Program-made: the position numbers and the translations under genes | Shown here: in pieces, positions 42,116 to 53,440 of the stretch | Numbering within the stretch: the first letter of the stretch is position 1 | Layout of the letters: every line of letters begins with the position of its first letter | NCBI RefSeq assembly: GCF_002575655.3 | Contig: NC_053039.3 | Coordinates: 379,541,633 to 379,605,632 of the forward strand | Direction of reading: 5' to 3' | Length of the DNA: 64,000 bases | Source of the DNA: Aegilops tauschii subsp. strangulata | Taxonomy: Eukaryota; Streptophyta; Magnoliopsida; Poales; Poaceae | Notes under the pieces: model-generated | Databases searched by the model: none | Told to the model about the DNA's origin: nothing | The model's input: only the letters and a program-made list of their open reading frames with translations

Positions 42116-43830
42116 TGAAGGAAATATGCCCTAGAGGCAATAATAAAGTATTATATATTTCCTTATATCATGATAAATGTTTATTATTCATGCTAGAATT
42201 GTATTAACCGGAAACATAATACATGTGTGAATATATAGACAAACAGAGTGTCACTAGTATGCCTCTACTTGACTAGCTCGTTAATCAAAGATGGTTATGT
42301 TTCCTAGCCATAGACATAAGTTGTCATTTGATTAACGAGATCACCTCATTAGGAGAATGACGTGATTGACTTGACCCATTCCGTTAGCTTAGCACTCGAT
42401 CGTTTAGTATGTTGCTATTGCTTTCTTCATGACTTATACATGTTCCTCTGACTATGAGATTATGCAACTCCCGTTTACCGGAGGAACACTTTGTGTGCTA
42501 CCAAACGTCACAACGTAAATGGGTGATTATAAAGGTGCTCTACAGGTGTCTCCAAAGGTACTTGTTGGGTTGACGTATTTCGAGATTAGGATTTGTCACT
42601 CCGATTGTCGGAGAGGTATCTCTGGGCCCACTCGGTAATGCACATCACTATAAGCCTTGCAAGCATTGTGACTAATGAGTTAGTTGCGGGATGATGTGTT
42701 ACGGAACGAGTAAAGAGACTTGCCGGTAACGAGATTGAACTAGGTATCGAGATACCGACGATCGAATTTCGGGCAAGTAACATACCGATGACAAAGGGAA
42801 CAACGTATGTTGTTATGCGGTCTGACCGATAAAGATCTTCATAGAATATGTGGGAGACAATATGGGCATCCAGGTCCCGCTATTGGTTATTGACCGGAGA
42901 AGTGTCTCGGTCATGTCTACATAGTTCTCGAACCTGTAGGGTCCGCACGCTTAACGTTACGATGACAGTTTTATTGCGTTTTGATGTATCGAAGGAGTTC
43001 GGAGTCCCGGATGAGATCGGGGACATGACGAGGAGTCTCGAAATGGCTGAGACGTAAAGATCGATATATTGGACGACTATATTCGGACTTCGGAAAGGTT
43101 CCGAGTGATTCGGGTATTTTTCGGAGTACCGGAGAGTTACGGGAATACGTATTGGGCCTTATTGGGCCATACGGGAAAGAAGGAAAAGGGCCTCAAGGGT
43201 GGCCGCACCCCTCCCCTTGGTCTGGTCCGAATTGGACTAGGGAAGGGGGGCGCCCCCTTCCTTCCTTCTCTTTTTCCCTTCCTCTTTTCCTATTCCATAT
43301 GGGAGGTGGAATCCTACTAGGACTAGGGAGTCCTAGTAGGACTCCACACTTGGTGCGCCAGCTCCTAGGGCCGGCCTCCTCCTCCCTTGCTCCTTTATAT
43401 ACGGGGGCAGGGGGCACCCCAGAGACACAACAATTGATCCTTGAGATCTCTTAGCCGTGTGCGGTGCCCCCCTCCACCATATTACACCTTGATAATACCG
43501 TTGCGGAGCTTAGGCGAAGCCCTGCGTCGGTGGAACATCATCATCGTCACCACGCCGTCGTGCTGACGAAACTCTCCCTCAACACTCGGCTGGATCGGAG
43601 TTCGAGGGACGTCATCGAGCTGAACGTGTTTAGAACTCGAAGGTGCCGTGCGTTCGGTACTTGATCGGTCGGATCGTGAAGACGTACGACTACATCAACC
43701 GCGTTGTGTTAACGCTTCCGCTTTCGGTCTACGAGGGTACGTGGACAACACTCTCCCCTCTCGTTGCTATGCATCACCATGATCTTGCGTGTGCGTAGGA
43801 ATTTTTTTGAAATTACTACATTCCCCAACA
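42116..43830 (+). repeat. 3' LTR of Copia D
   Basis: 1715 bp, about 98.3% identical to the 5' LTR by hand count. TATA box at 43394-43401. It ends ATTCCCCAACA, followed by the TSD GTGAC. Confidence 0.95.
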
Positions 43831-43835
43831 GTGAC

Positions 43836-44289
43836 CTCTCTTATCTCCGTGCTTGGTCGACGCTAGCTACTATACGTATAGAGAGAACTCGACATGCTAA
43901 CTAGTAAGCAAATGAAGGAACCATTAATTACACAAGATCGTCATGAACATATACAGAGAGGAGTGCACCTCTCTTTCTCCGAGAGATTTGGCGAACAACA
44001 AGTTTTCGTATATCTATCCGGCGCTACTAGCTACATATATAAAATATAAGATCTCTTACAATCCCTAACGCCTCATGTCTATATCAATTTCCACATGGTA
44101 TTCTTCGGCTTTATTGATGACGTGGTCAAGAAAGAATCCTGCCAATTCCTCTTGAATTACTCGTATGCGATCTTGTGGTAGGAGTTCATCCCGCATCTGC
44201 CGGATCTCAATTGAAGAAGAGGGTCAATACATGTATATGAATGCAACTCAACACAAATGATGGTAATAAAATAAAATTGCGAATATTTT
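43836..44289. other. CACTA internal flank, non-coding
   Basis: Continues the CACTA sequence broken at 35169. It forms the 3' flank of the minus-strand Ulp1-like ORF. AT-rich with short repeats such as GCTAGCTAC. The stretch AATTCCTCTTGAATTACTCG (44144-44163) fits the last coding or 3' untranslated part. No separate gene is seen. Confidence 0.4.
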
Positions 44290-45472
44290 TGCTTACGCAC
44301 TTCATATTGTTTTTCAGAGTAGCCCTGCTCACAGGTCGAGTGGCGGATGAACTCGCAAACGTAGTATCCACAAAAATCATTCTCGCCTTCCTGCCACAAG
44401 CATTTTACGAGAAATAGAGGTCAATCAAACTGATAAGCAAGCATGCTAAATGGTATTGATGAAACTAGCTAGAATCAATGGGAGATGTGTGGAACTAGGT
44501 AGTAGTACTTACTTTTGGGTGTGTAAATCGCAGCTCGCTCGGCAGTCCCGGAGTAATTACGGTGAACTCTTTCCAAACCCTGCCAGACAAAGAAAATAAT
44601 TACTTGATATCAAGAAATGAACAAAGTTGCCGATATGGTGCGATAATGATCGATTGAACTTACTTCTAGAGCATTTGCGTCATGTCTGCATAGTCCTCGG
44701 GATCTTTTCGTCTCGAGTCTAGGACGGTTACTACTCCCCGCTCAAGCTTAATCTCGAGGAGAATGAAGTGGAAGCTGCGCACACATGCATAACTCATCAA
44801 TTACATTACTATAGCCTCGAGTAATAAGGGAAACCGAATGTGCACAAGACAGTAACACTCACTTGAAGTTGTAAGGAAAGAGTATTTTATCTTTGTTTTG
44901 TTGAGCAACGATTGTAGCAAGTTGTCCTCAGTTTTTGTGACATTCTTTTGAACCGTCCATTCATGTATGATATTTGGGTTAATGAACCCAATGTCATAGA
45001 TTTGTGCTTTTCTGCATTCGATGATCTTCAATCTGCATAATATAGTGAGGATAATTAAATATACACATGCAATGAAAGAGCTGAGCTATATAGAGAGACT
45101 TAATTACAGAAGTAGTATTTACAGACAGTAGCAAGTCATGAGTGTTTTGTCGAGGGCCTTTTGATTGTATAACTGGAATAACTCGTCAAATTCAACAGAG
45201 AATAGACTAGTTCCAACGAGGTCATGCTCCTCTTTAATTCTCATCGTCAAAGTATCCTTCCCAGACCCACTGCAGGTTTTCATGTACCATTGATGGAATC
45301 TTCGCATCATCGTTGTTAGAGGAGGACTTCCATCTTTGACGAGAGGCTTCCCGTGCTGGTATCTGAATTCGTCCACCTCCATTGTTTCAAACTCTACATC
45401 ATCGCCCAGGTAATCACCAGGATTGGTACCGGGCACCATCCCCGGCAGATTAGCGACGATATCGCTAGACAC
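44290..45472 (-). pseudogene. CACTA-encoded Ulp1/C48-like cysteine protease ORF (multi-exon)
   Basis: Minus-strand exons in order: 45472-45119 (FRYQHGKPLVKDGSPPLTTM, then KEEHDLVGTSLFSVEFDELF); about 45031-44860 (QIYDIGFINPN ... KDKILFPYNFK before a GTGAG donor); about 44775-44665 (FHFILLEIKLERGVV and TVLDSRRKDPEDYADMTQML); about 44581-44515 (VWKEFTVITPGLPSELRFTH); and 44398-44290 (QEGENDFCGYYVCEFIRHST). The His of FHFILLEI, the Asp of VLDSRR and the Cys of FCGYYV match the H-D-C triad of Ulp1/SENP cysteine proteases. Such domains are known in Caspar-type CACTA elements, and their role in transposition is unclear. Confidence 0.72.
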
Positions 45473-46478
45473 CTTGCGTGGGGGTCACGATTGGTTCGTC
45501 TGTTCGCCGAGCTGGGGAACTTTTTCCCACTTCTTCGTTCTGCTAACCTATTATCACTGGAAGTAGTTCCCGACCGCCGCGCATCTTGATATGTCCTTTT
45601 AAGAGCGTGGAAATAGTTGGAATCCGGAGGAGGCGGTGGTGGTCACTTCAGGGCATCGATAGTGCGCTTCGCTTTCACCGGATCTATAGTCTCCTTCGGA
45701 GGTGGAGGTTTCTTTGCAAAAAATTCCCTCACTTGGGCTTCACAGATCTCCGTGTTTTCCTTCTCGGTCCTCTCGTATGGTAACTTTTCCAGAGTCTTGA
45801 GAGATGGACCGTATCTGAATTGCCGCCTCCCACCTCTGCTTGTACTGCTAGCCGCCGGAGCGACGGCGTATCTCTTCCGTTGTTTCTTACGAGGTGGAGT
45901 GCTCTAACGTGCCGGAGGAGCCGAAGCGGCGGCATCTGTCTTCTGCCATTGCTGACGAGGCGGAGGAGGAGGCAGATTGCTCCGACGCGCCGGAGGAGGC
46001 GAAGCAGGAGGCAGAGTGCCCTCCCGCGCCGGAGGAGCCGTAGAAGGAGGTAGAGTGCCCTGATCACTCGCCGGAGGAGGAGGAGGAGGAGGAGGCGGAG
46101 TGCCCTGACTCGCCGGAGGAGGAGGAGGCGGAGGCGTCCAGCTTGGAAGCTTGATGTACTCCTTCCGCCATAGACATGTAGTCCTTAGAGCATAACCCAG
46201 CTGAGTCTCCCCTTCACCTGTAGGGTGGTCAAGCTTGAGCTCCTCAAATCCCTCCATTACTTCATCCACCGTCACAACAACATAGCCATGTGGAATCGGA
46301 CGACGGTGAAAAGTTCCATCGCGTTGAGGAGGGGCAACAGAGCCGACAGCCGCCTTCAAAATGAGGTTTTGCCATTTCGTCATAAGCTGGCCATGTTGAG
46401 CCTCTGTGATAGTATCCACGGGGTAGCTAGGAGCCGTGAAGTCAGGCTGAACGAGCTCCGTGGAAGCACGCTGCTTCT
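45473..46478 (-). pseudogene. CACTA second ORF, proline-rich region (left part)
   Basis: The minus-strand frame continues from 63741 across the Gypsy E insertion: STELVQPDFTAPSYPVDTIT, GQLMTKWQNLILKAAVGSV, RPIPHGYVVVTVDEVMEGFE and DHPTGEGETQLGYALRTTCL, then a long Pro-rich tract of PPPPPPPASQGT-type repeats (about 46135-45960). After TAG at 45904-45906 it continues in frame as RKKQRKRYAVAPAASSTSRG, KTLEKLPYERTEKENTEICE and ETIDPVKAKRTIDALK, where TGA follows. This matches the protein encoded beside transposase in Caspar-like CACTA elements. Two in-frame stops make it non-functional. Confidence 0.75.
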
Positions 46479-47879
46479 TGATACGTCTCCATCGTATCTA
46501 CTTTTCCAAACACTTTTGCCCTTATTTTGGACTCTAACTTGCATGATTTGAATGGAACTAACCCTGACTGACGCTGTTTTCAGCAGAATTGCCATGGTGT
46601 TATTTTTGTGCAGAAATAAAAGTTCTTGGAATGACCTGAAACTTCACGGAGAATATTTTTGGAATTTATAAAAAATACTGGAGAAAGAATCAAGACCAGG
46701 GGGCCCACACCCTGTCCATGAGGGTGGGGCGCGCCTACCCCCCTTGGGCACGCCCCCTACCTCGTGGGCCCCCTGATGCTCCACTAACCTCAACTCCAAC
46801 TCTATATATTCACGTTTGGAGAAAAAAATCTGAGAGAAGGATTCATCGCGTTTTACAATACGGAGCCGCCGCCAAGCCCTAGTCTCTCTCGGGAGGGCTG
46901 ATCTGGAGTCCGTTCGGGGCTCCGGAGAGGGGAATCCGTCGCCGTCGTCATCATCAACCATCCTCCATCACCAATTTCATGATGCTCACTGCCGTGCGTG
47001 AGTAATTCCATCGTAGGCTTGCTGGACGGTGATGGGTTGGATGAGTTTTATCATGTAAACGAGTTAGTTTTGTTAGGGTTTGATCCCTAGTATCCATTAT
47101 GTTCAGAGGTTGATGTTGCTATGACTTTGCTATGCTTAATGCTTGTCACTAGGGCCCGAGTGCCATGATTTCAGACCTGAACCTATTATGTTTTCATGAA
47201 TATATGTGAGTTCTTGATCCTATCTTGCAAGTCAATAGTCACCTATTATGTGTTATGATCCGGTAACCCCGAAGTGACAATAATCAGGAACACTCCCGGT
47301 GATGACCGTAGTTTGAGGAGTTCATGTATTCACTAAGTGTTAATGCTTTGGTCCGGTACTCTATTAAAAGGAGGCCATAATATACCTTAGTTTCCAATAG
47401 GACCCCGCTTCCACGGGAGGGTAGGACAAAAGATGTCATGCAAGTTCTTTTCCATAAGCACGTATGACTATATTCAGAATACATGCCTACATTACATTGA
47501 TGAACTGGAGCTAGTTCTGTGTCACCCTATGTTATAACTATTACATGAGGAATCGCATCTGACATAATTATCCATCACTGATCCATTGCCTACGAGCTTT
47601 TCACATATTGATCTTTGCTTAGTTACTTCACCGTTGCCACCGTTACAATTACTACAAAGCTGCTACTGTTACTTTTGCCACCGTTACCGTTACTTCCATA
47701 CTACTTTGCTACTAAATAATTTGCTGCAGATATTAAGTTATCCAGGTGTGGTTGAATTGACAACTCAACTGCTAATACTTGAGAATATTATTTGGCTCCC
47801 CTTGTGTCGAATCAATAAATTTGGGTTGAATACTCTACCCTCAAAAACTATTGCGATCCCCTATACTTGTGGGTTATCA
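46479..47879 (+). repeat. 5' LTR of Gypsy E
   Basis: TGATACGTCTCCATCGTATC...CTTGTGGGTTATCA, 1401 bp. It has a GC-rich block (GGGCGCGCC, about 46726-46770) and a TATA box CTATATATT (46802-46810). Confidence 0.93.
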
Positions 47880-47890
47880 AGACTATTATC

Positions 47891-47908
47891 TGGCGCTGTT
47901 GCCGGGGA
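47891..47908 (+). other. Primer-binding site of Gypsy E
   Basis: TGGCGCTGTTGCCGGGGA lies 11 bp after the LTR. It matches the tRNA-Asp PBS seen in elements C and F with one change (C to T at position 7). Confidence 0.8.
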
Positions 47909-47957
47909 GCATAGCTCTATTCTTTGAGTCACTTTGGATTTATATCTGTTGGTCACT

Positions 47958-49945
47958 ATGAGGAACTTGAAAGACGAGAAAACCAAGATTTATCCCTCAA
48001 CTACGAGGGGAGGTAAGGAACTGCCATCTAGCTCTGCACTTGATTCTCCTTCTGTTTTGAGTAAACTTGCGACACCTAAACCTGCTTCTGCTATTAATTC
48101 TGATATGTCGCATGTTATTGATGATGCCACTTCTGCTTTGCATGATGCTTATGATGAAACTACTTCTATGCTTGATAATACTGTGCCATTAGGTGAATTT
48201 CTTGATGAATAACTTGCTAGGCTAGAGAGAATGAAATTATTGAAACTGATAATATTGATGTAAGTGATGATGAAGATTCTCCCCCTAGATATGAATTCCC
48301 TGTTGTGCCTGAGGGTTATGTTATGGATGAAGAAACTGCTAGAGATTTTCTTGCTTGCAATGATAGATCTGATCTTAAGAAATTATTAGCTAAGCTGAAA
48401 GAAAAATCTTTGAATGCTAGAATGAAATATGACCCTGCTTTTGCTACTTCACCTATCTGTATTGCTGATAAGGATTATGATTTCTCTGTCGATCCTGAGT
48501 TAATTACTTTGGTTGAATCTGATCCTTTTCATGGCTATGAATCTGAAACTATTGTGGCACATCTTACTAAATTAAATGATATAGCCACCCTATTCACTCA
48601 CGAGGAAAAAATTCGTTACTACTATATCCTTAAGCTACTTCCATTCTCATTAAAGGGTGATGCTAAAACATGGTTTAATTCTCTTGATCCTGGTTGTGTG
48701 CGTAGTCCCTAGGATATGATTTATTACTTCTCTGCTAAATATTTCCCCGCTCATAAGAAACAAGCTGCTTTAAGGGAAATAAATAATTTTGTGCAAATTG
48801 AAGAAGAGAGTCTCCCACAAGCTTGGGCGAGGCTTCTCCAATTACTTAATGCTTTGCCTGATCATCCTCTCAAGAAAAATGAAATACTTGATATCTTTTA
48901 TAATGGACTAACTAATGTTTCCAGAGACCACCTGGATAGTTGTGCTGGTTGTGTTTTCAGGGAAAGAACTGTTGATCAAGCTGAATTGCTATTGAATAAT
49001 ATGCCGAGTAATGAAAATAATTGGACACTTCCTGAACCAACTCCTAAGCCAACTCTGAAGAAAAGGGGTATTCTATTTCTCAGTCCCGAAGATATGCAAG
49101 AGGCAAAGAAATCTATGAAAGAAAAGGGTATTAAAGCTGAAGATGTTAAGAATTTACCACCTATTGAAGAAATACATGGTCTTGATAACCCGACACGGGT
49201 AGTAAAGGTAAATTCTCTATATAGATATGATAAAGCTGAAATCCCATCTACTAAGTTTGCTAGCCAATGCTTGGATGAGTTTGATGACTTTATGGTTAAA
49301 CAAGAAAACTTCAATGCTTATGTTGGTAGACAATTGAAACATAATGCTTATATGATTGAACACTTGAGTGATTATATGTCTAGAGTTAAAGGTGAACTTA
49401 AACTTATTAGTAAACATGCTTCTATGGTTACCACTCAAATAGAACAAGTGCTTAAAGCTCAAGATGATTTGCTCAATGAATTTAATAATAAGAAAAATGA
49501 TAATGCTATTAGAGTTATGACTAGAGGGGGTAAAATGACTAAGGAACCTTTGTATCCAGAGGGCCACCCTAAGAGAATTGAGCAAGATTCTCAAAGAACT
49601 AATGTTGATATACCTAGTCCTTCTAAGAAGAAAAAGAAAAATGATAGGACTTTGCATGCTTCTAGTGAACCTGTTGGTGACATACCTGAGAATCCCAAGG
49701 ATATTTCTATTTCTGATGCTGAAACACAATCTGGTGATGAACATGAACCTAGTGATAATATTAATGATGATGTTCATGTTGATGCTCAACCTAGCAATGA
49801 CAATGATGTAGAGATTGAACCTGTTGTTGATCTTGATAACCCACAATCAAAGAATCAACGTTATGATAAGAGAGACTTTGTTGCTAGGAAGCACGGTAAA
49901 GAAAGAGAACCATGGGTTCAGAAACCCATGCCTTTTTCCTCCTAA
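47958..49945 (+). pseudogene. Gypsy E gag (broken)
   Basis: ATG 47958 starts MRNLKDEKTKIYPSTTRGGK. TAA at 48210-48212 and a frameshift before 48305 break the N-terminal part. The capsid domain follows: FTHEEKIRYYYILKLLPFSL, KGDAKTWFNSLDPG, then (after in-frame TAG 48710-48712) DMIYYFSAKYFPAHKKQAAL, LPQAWARLLQLLNALPDHPL and ILDIFYNGLTNVSRDHLDSC, the retrotransposon gag domain as in Athila elements. The C-terminal half is acidic with a Lys-rich patch (SKKKKKND) and no clear zinc knuckle. A frameshift near 49930-49940 joins it to the protease frame. Confidence 0.85.
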
Positions 49946-50696
49946 ACCATCCAAGAAAAAGGATGATGAGGATTTTGAGCGCTTTGCTGAAATGATTAGA
50001 CCTATCTTTTTGTGTATGCGTTTGACTGATATGCTTAAAATGAATCCTTATGCTAAGTACATGAAAGATATTGTTACAAATAAAAGAAAGATACCGGAAG
50101 CTGAAATTTCCACCATGCTTGCTAATTATACTTTTAAAGGAGGAATACCAAAGAAACTTGGAGATCCAGGAGTACCAACTATACCATGCTCCATTAAAAC
50201 AAACTATGTTAAAACTGCTTTATGTGATCTTGGAGCCGGTGTTAGTGTTATGCCTCTCTCTTTATATCGTAGACTTGATTTGAATAAGTTGACACCTACT
50301 GAAATATCTTTGCAAATGGCCGATAAATCAACTGCTATACCTGTCGGTATTTGTGAGGATGTGCCTGTTGTGGTTGCAAACGTTACTATTTTAACAGACT
50401 TTGTTATTCTTGATATTCCCGAGGACGATAGTATGTCGATTATCCTTGGTAGACCCTTTTTGAATACTGCAGGGGCTGTTATTGATTGCAACAAAGGCAA
50501 TGTCACTTTCCATGTTAATGGTAATGAGCATACAGTACACTTTCTGAGGAAACAACCTCAAGTCCACAGTATCAATTCTATTGGAAAAATTCCAAAGATT
50601 ACTATTGGAGGTTCTGAATTTCCTCTTCCTACTGTCAAGAAGAAATATGATATTCTTATTGTTGGGGACGTGCATATCCCCGTTGAGGTAACCTAG
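49946..50696 (+). pseudogene. Gypsy E aspartic protease-like domain
   Basis: KKDDEDFERFAEMIRPIFLC leads to VKTALCDLGAGVSVMPLSLY (about 50207-50266), where Asp-Leu-Gly-Ala is the active-site triplet typical of Athila proteases, then TAIPVGICEDVPVVVANVTI, DFVILDIPEDDSMSIILGRP (the ILGRPF motif) and FLNTAGAVIDC. The open frame extends to TAG at 50694-50696. No RT follows, unlike in autonomous Athila elements, so the element lacks most of pol. Confidence 0.85.
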
Positions 50697-51481
50697 TGCT
50701 ATTCGAAAATTTTCCGGTTCCATGCGATTCGGAATGAGTTTGTTAACAAGATTTGATCAACCTTGTTAGTGGATTCCTTTTGATGAGCATGAGATGCATG
50801 AAGTTAGAAAGCATAACTCTTTGTACCCTCCTTTTACTTTCTGTTATTAAGATTAAATAAAGCAAAAATAGTACTTTCTGTCTGTTTTCTGAATTATCCG
50901 TGCAATAAAAAATACCCCGAAAATACAAGTACTCCAAATGCCTTGAAATTGAAATATGATTTTTTGTAGAATATTTAAGAACATCTGGCACTGAGAACAC
51001 ACCAGAGGGAGCCACCACCTGGCCACGAGGGTCCAGGGCGCGCCCACCCCCTGGGCGCGCCCCCTGCCTCATGGGCCCACGTGGCCCCCCTCCACTTATT
51101 CCTGCACCCACACACTTCGTCTTCCTCCAGAAAAAATTACTACACAGCTCAAACTCGTGTTCTAGCTCATTTTTCTGTGATTTTCGATCTCCTTGCTCAA
51201 AGCTCCACTCACAAAACTGCTTTGGGGGATTGTTCTTCGGTATGTGACTCCTCCAATGGTCCAATTAGTTTTTGTTCTAGTGCTTTATTTATTGCAAATT
51301 TTTGCTGCTTAGGTGACCCTGTTCTTGAGCTTGCATGTCAAATTTATTTGGTCCCAAGTAGTTCTAATGCATGATAGAGTCTCTAGGCACTTGTGGGAGT
51401 AGTTGCTATCAATCTTGTTGAGTTTGGTTCACTTTTATTTTGAGTTACTAAAAATTTCAGAAATTTTTCAGAGGAAAAAAT
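50697..51481 (+). other. LTR-like spacer upstream of the second ORF in Gypsy E
   Basis: No ORF. The part 50860-51110 resembles the U3 of nearby Gypsy LTRs: an AT-rich stretch (GTGCAATAAAAAATACC ... GAATATTTAAGAACATCTGG), then GAGGGAGCCACCACCTGGCC, ACGAGGGTCCAGGGCGCGCC and CATGGGCCCACGTGGCC, then a pyrimidine-rich CTTCGTCTTCCTCCAG. The same order (AT-rich, GGGCGCGCCC block, transcription start region) occurs in the LTRs of C, E and F. It may be an internal promoter or a splice leader for the ORF at 51482. Confidence 0.4.
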
Positions 51482-52507
51482 ATGTTTAGGAAAATGTACC
51501 AAGGTGATTCCTCAAGGAAGCAAGGTCCAAGGCCCGCGATATGTGAGCCGGACAATGAACTACCAAGGGAAGCTCAAGTACGGCCTTGTGAATGGCCGTC
51601 AAAAGATTTTATGGCCCGAGCAGACATTAAGGAGGAATTTGACGCGTATATGCGTAATGCTGAACTCGAGGGCTTCGTGTCTGATAAGTGCCCCCAACAT
51701 TACTACCTAACTGACTCCTTTGTGAGAAGGTTTAAATTTACATCATCACGCAATTCTCACATGGTCCTGTTTGATCTTTATGATAAATCTTATACCATGG
51801 ATTTAGAGGATTTTAATACTGCTTGTAAACTCCCGCAGTGGGGTAGTGCTAGTGAACCTCACAAATCTGAATATAAAGACTTTCTTGCTAGTACAACTAT
51901 GGGGGAATCTAGGGAAATCACGCAAGCTACCATAGGGAGCATTCATTTTCCTTCCATACATTATTTTGCTCTCTTTATAGGTAGATGCATTAACGGTAAG
52001 GACGAGGCATGTCACATGTGCGTTCCCGATCTTACTGTTGTCAAGAGTGCTGTATTAGGAGATAAACAATATAACTTGGGAGCTATTGTTGCATGAAGGT
52101 TGCATCATAACAGTATTAGCAGAGATTTGTTTGGTGGAATTTATGCAACCCGTTTAGCTAATTTTCTTGAGGTACCCATTCGGGAAAATGATATGGAGTT
52201 GCCTCCTGCTTATCTATATTGTAGTGCTATGGTTCGTCATCAGTTTGTTGAGAGGAATGAACAATCTCTCCAGTACCAACTAATCTTTGACAGACGTCGC
52301 GCTGTCCATATTACTCTCCCTGCTCCTACTTTCTTTGACTTTCAGGCAAAAGGGAGATATGTTATAACCAGGGAGGAGGCGAACGAGTACGAGAGGGGGA
52401 CAGAGGCAGCTCGCCTCCAAGCTACAACTCTTGAGGCAGTAGCTGCTGCATCTAAGTACGACCCCAGTTACAATTTCAGATATCCGCCAGGCCATCCATG
52501 GGCATAG
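51482..52507 (+). pseudogene. Gypsy E second ORF (ATHILA ORF-1 family)
   Basis: ATG 51482 opens a 341-codon frame broken by one TGA (52094-52096). It reads PCEWPSKDFMARADIKEEFD, FVSDKCPQHYYLTDSFVRRF, LDLYDKSYTMDLEDFNTACK-like sequence, then FPSIHYFALFIGRCINGKDE, GGIYATRLANFLEVPIREND and a C-terminal YDPSYNFRYPPGHPWA. This is the plant retrotransposon 'ATHILA ORF-1' family, of unknown molecular function. It may be structural or RNA-binding. It lies downstream of the protease where pol would normally be. A PPT-like motif (TAAGCTTGGGGGATT, 52529) follows the stop. Confidence 0.8.
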
Positions 52508-53435
52508 ACCAACTTAGCCTAAAAGCCTAAGCTTGGGGGATTACGTATTTCTCACCGACATTACATTCATGTTCACACACTCATGCTAGTTGTCGGTGCT
52601 CATACTTTTTCATTGTACTATCCATGCTAGTTTATTTTCTTTTCTCGCTTTCTTCTTGTGTGTTTGAAAAACCTTAAGAAAACAAAAAAATTTAATTAGT
52701 TGTAGCTTTTAGCTAGTTTACTTTCCATGCCTGTAGTAGTAGTAATTAAAAGAAAACCCAGAAAGATTTCTTGTTCTTCTTTTGCTTGTTGGGAGCTTTC
52801 CCGTGTAAATAGTTTTATTTCCTTTCTTTTCTTTGGGGGTCGAGAGGAGAAGACCATAATGAAAATGTTGAAGTGGCTCTCATATGCATTATTGTTGATT
52901 TAACAAAGAGCCCATGTTACCTTGTCTTCTCCCTTGAATTAAATGCTTGCAGATTCCAGCTTAGTCCAATGCACGTGCACTATTATTATTATCCACACCG
53001 TTCGGTCGTGCGAGTGAAAGGCAATAATGACGATATATGATGGACTGATTGAGATGAGAGAAGGTGGTATGAACTCGACCTCTCTTGTTTTTGTAAATAT
53101 GGTTAGTTCATCATTCCTCATTCAGCCTGTTATGAATGAAACATGTTTACAATGACAATTAGAGATTATAGTTGCTTATGCCATGCTTAATTAGCTAGGA
53201 GTTTATAATGGTTTACCGTGCGTGCCAACATGCTATTAAAATGGTTGGGATGTGGTATGATAGGGTGGTATCCTCCTTTGAAAGATTCGAGTGGCTTGAC
53301 TTGGCACATGTTCACACATGTAGTTGAAACAAAATCAACATAGCCTCCACGATATTTATGTTCATGGTCAATTATATCCTACTCATGCTTGCACTCAGTG
53401 TTGATTAATTTTAATGCATGTTATGACTGTTGTCG
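52508..53435 (+). other. Gypsy E internal non-coding region, left of element F
   Basis: AT-rich, no supported ORF. It includes an internal PPT-like motif (52529-52543) and pyrimidine-rich tracts around 52640-52830. It is interrupted at 53440 by element F and resumes at 61248. Confidence 0.7.
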
Positions 53436-53440
53436 CTCTC

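Larger units (their letters stand above)
35170..43830 (+). mobile_element. Copia LTR retrotransposon D (Angela/BARE/WIS type), complete ends
   Basis: An 8.66-kb element with LTRs 35170-36884 and 42116-43830 (both 1715 bp) and the TSD GTGAC at 35165-35169 and 43831-43835. It is the same family as Copia A in opposite orientation. By hand count the LTRs differ at about 29 positions (about 1.7%), so it is the youngest LTR element here. The internal coding region is degraded far more than the LTRs: start codon changed to ATA, many stops and frameshifts, a duplicated block, and missing RT segments. Confidence 0.95.

Noticed and set aside
45820..46140. Arginine-rich plus-strand ORFs opposite the proline tract
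   Set aside because: They are shadows of the CACTA proline-rich repeats on the minus strand (CCN/NGG codons).
49217..49846. 209-codon minus-strand ORF opposite Gypsy E gag
   Set aside because: It is Ile/Asn/Phe-rich reverse-complement reading of an AT-rich gag segment, with no motif.
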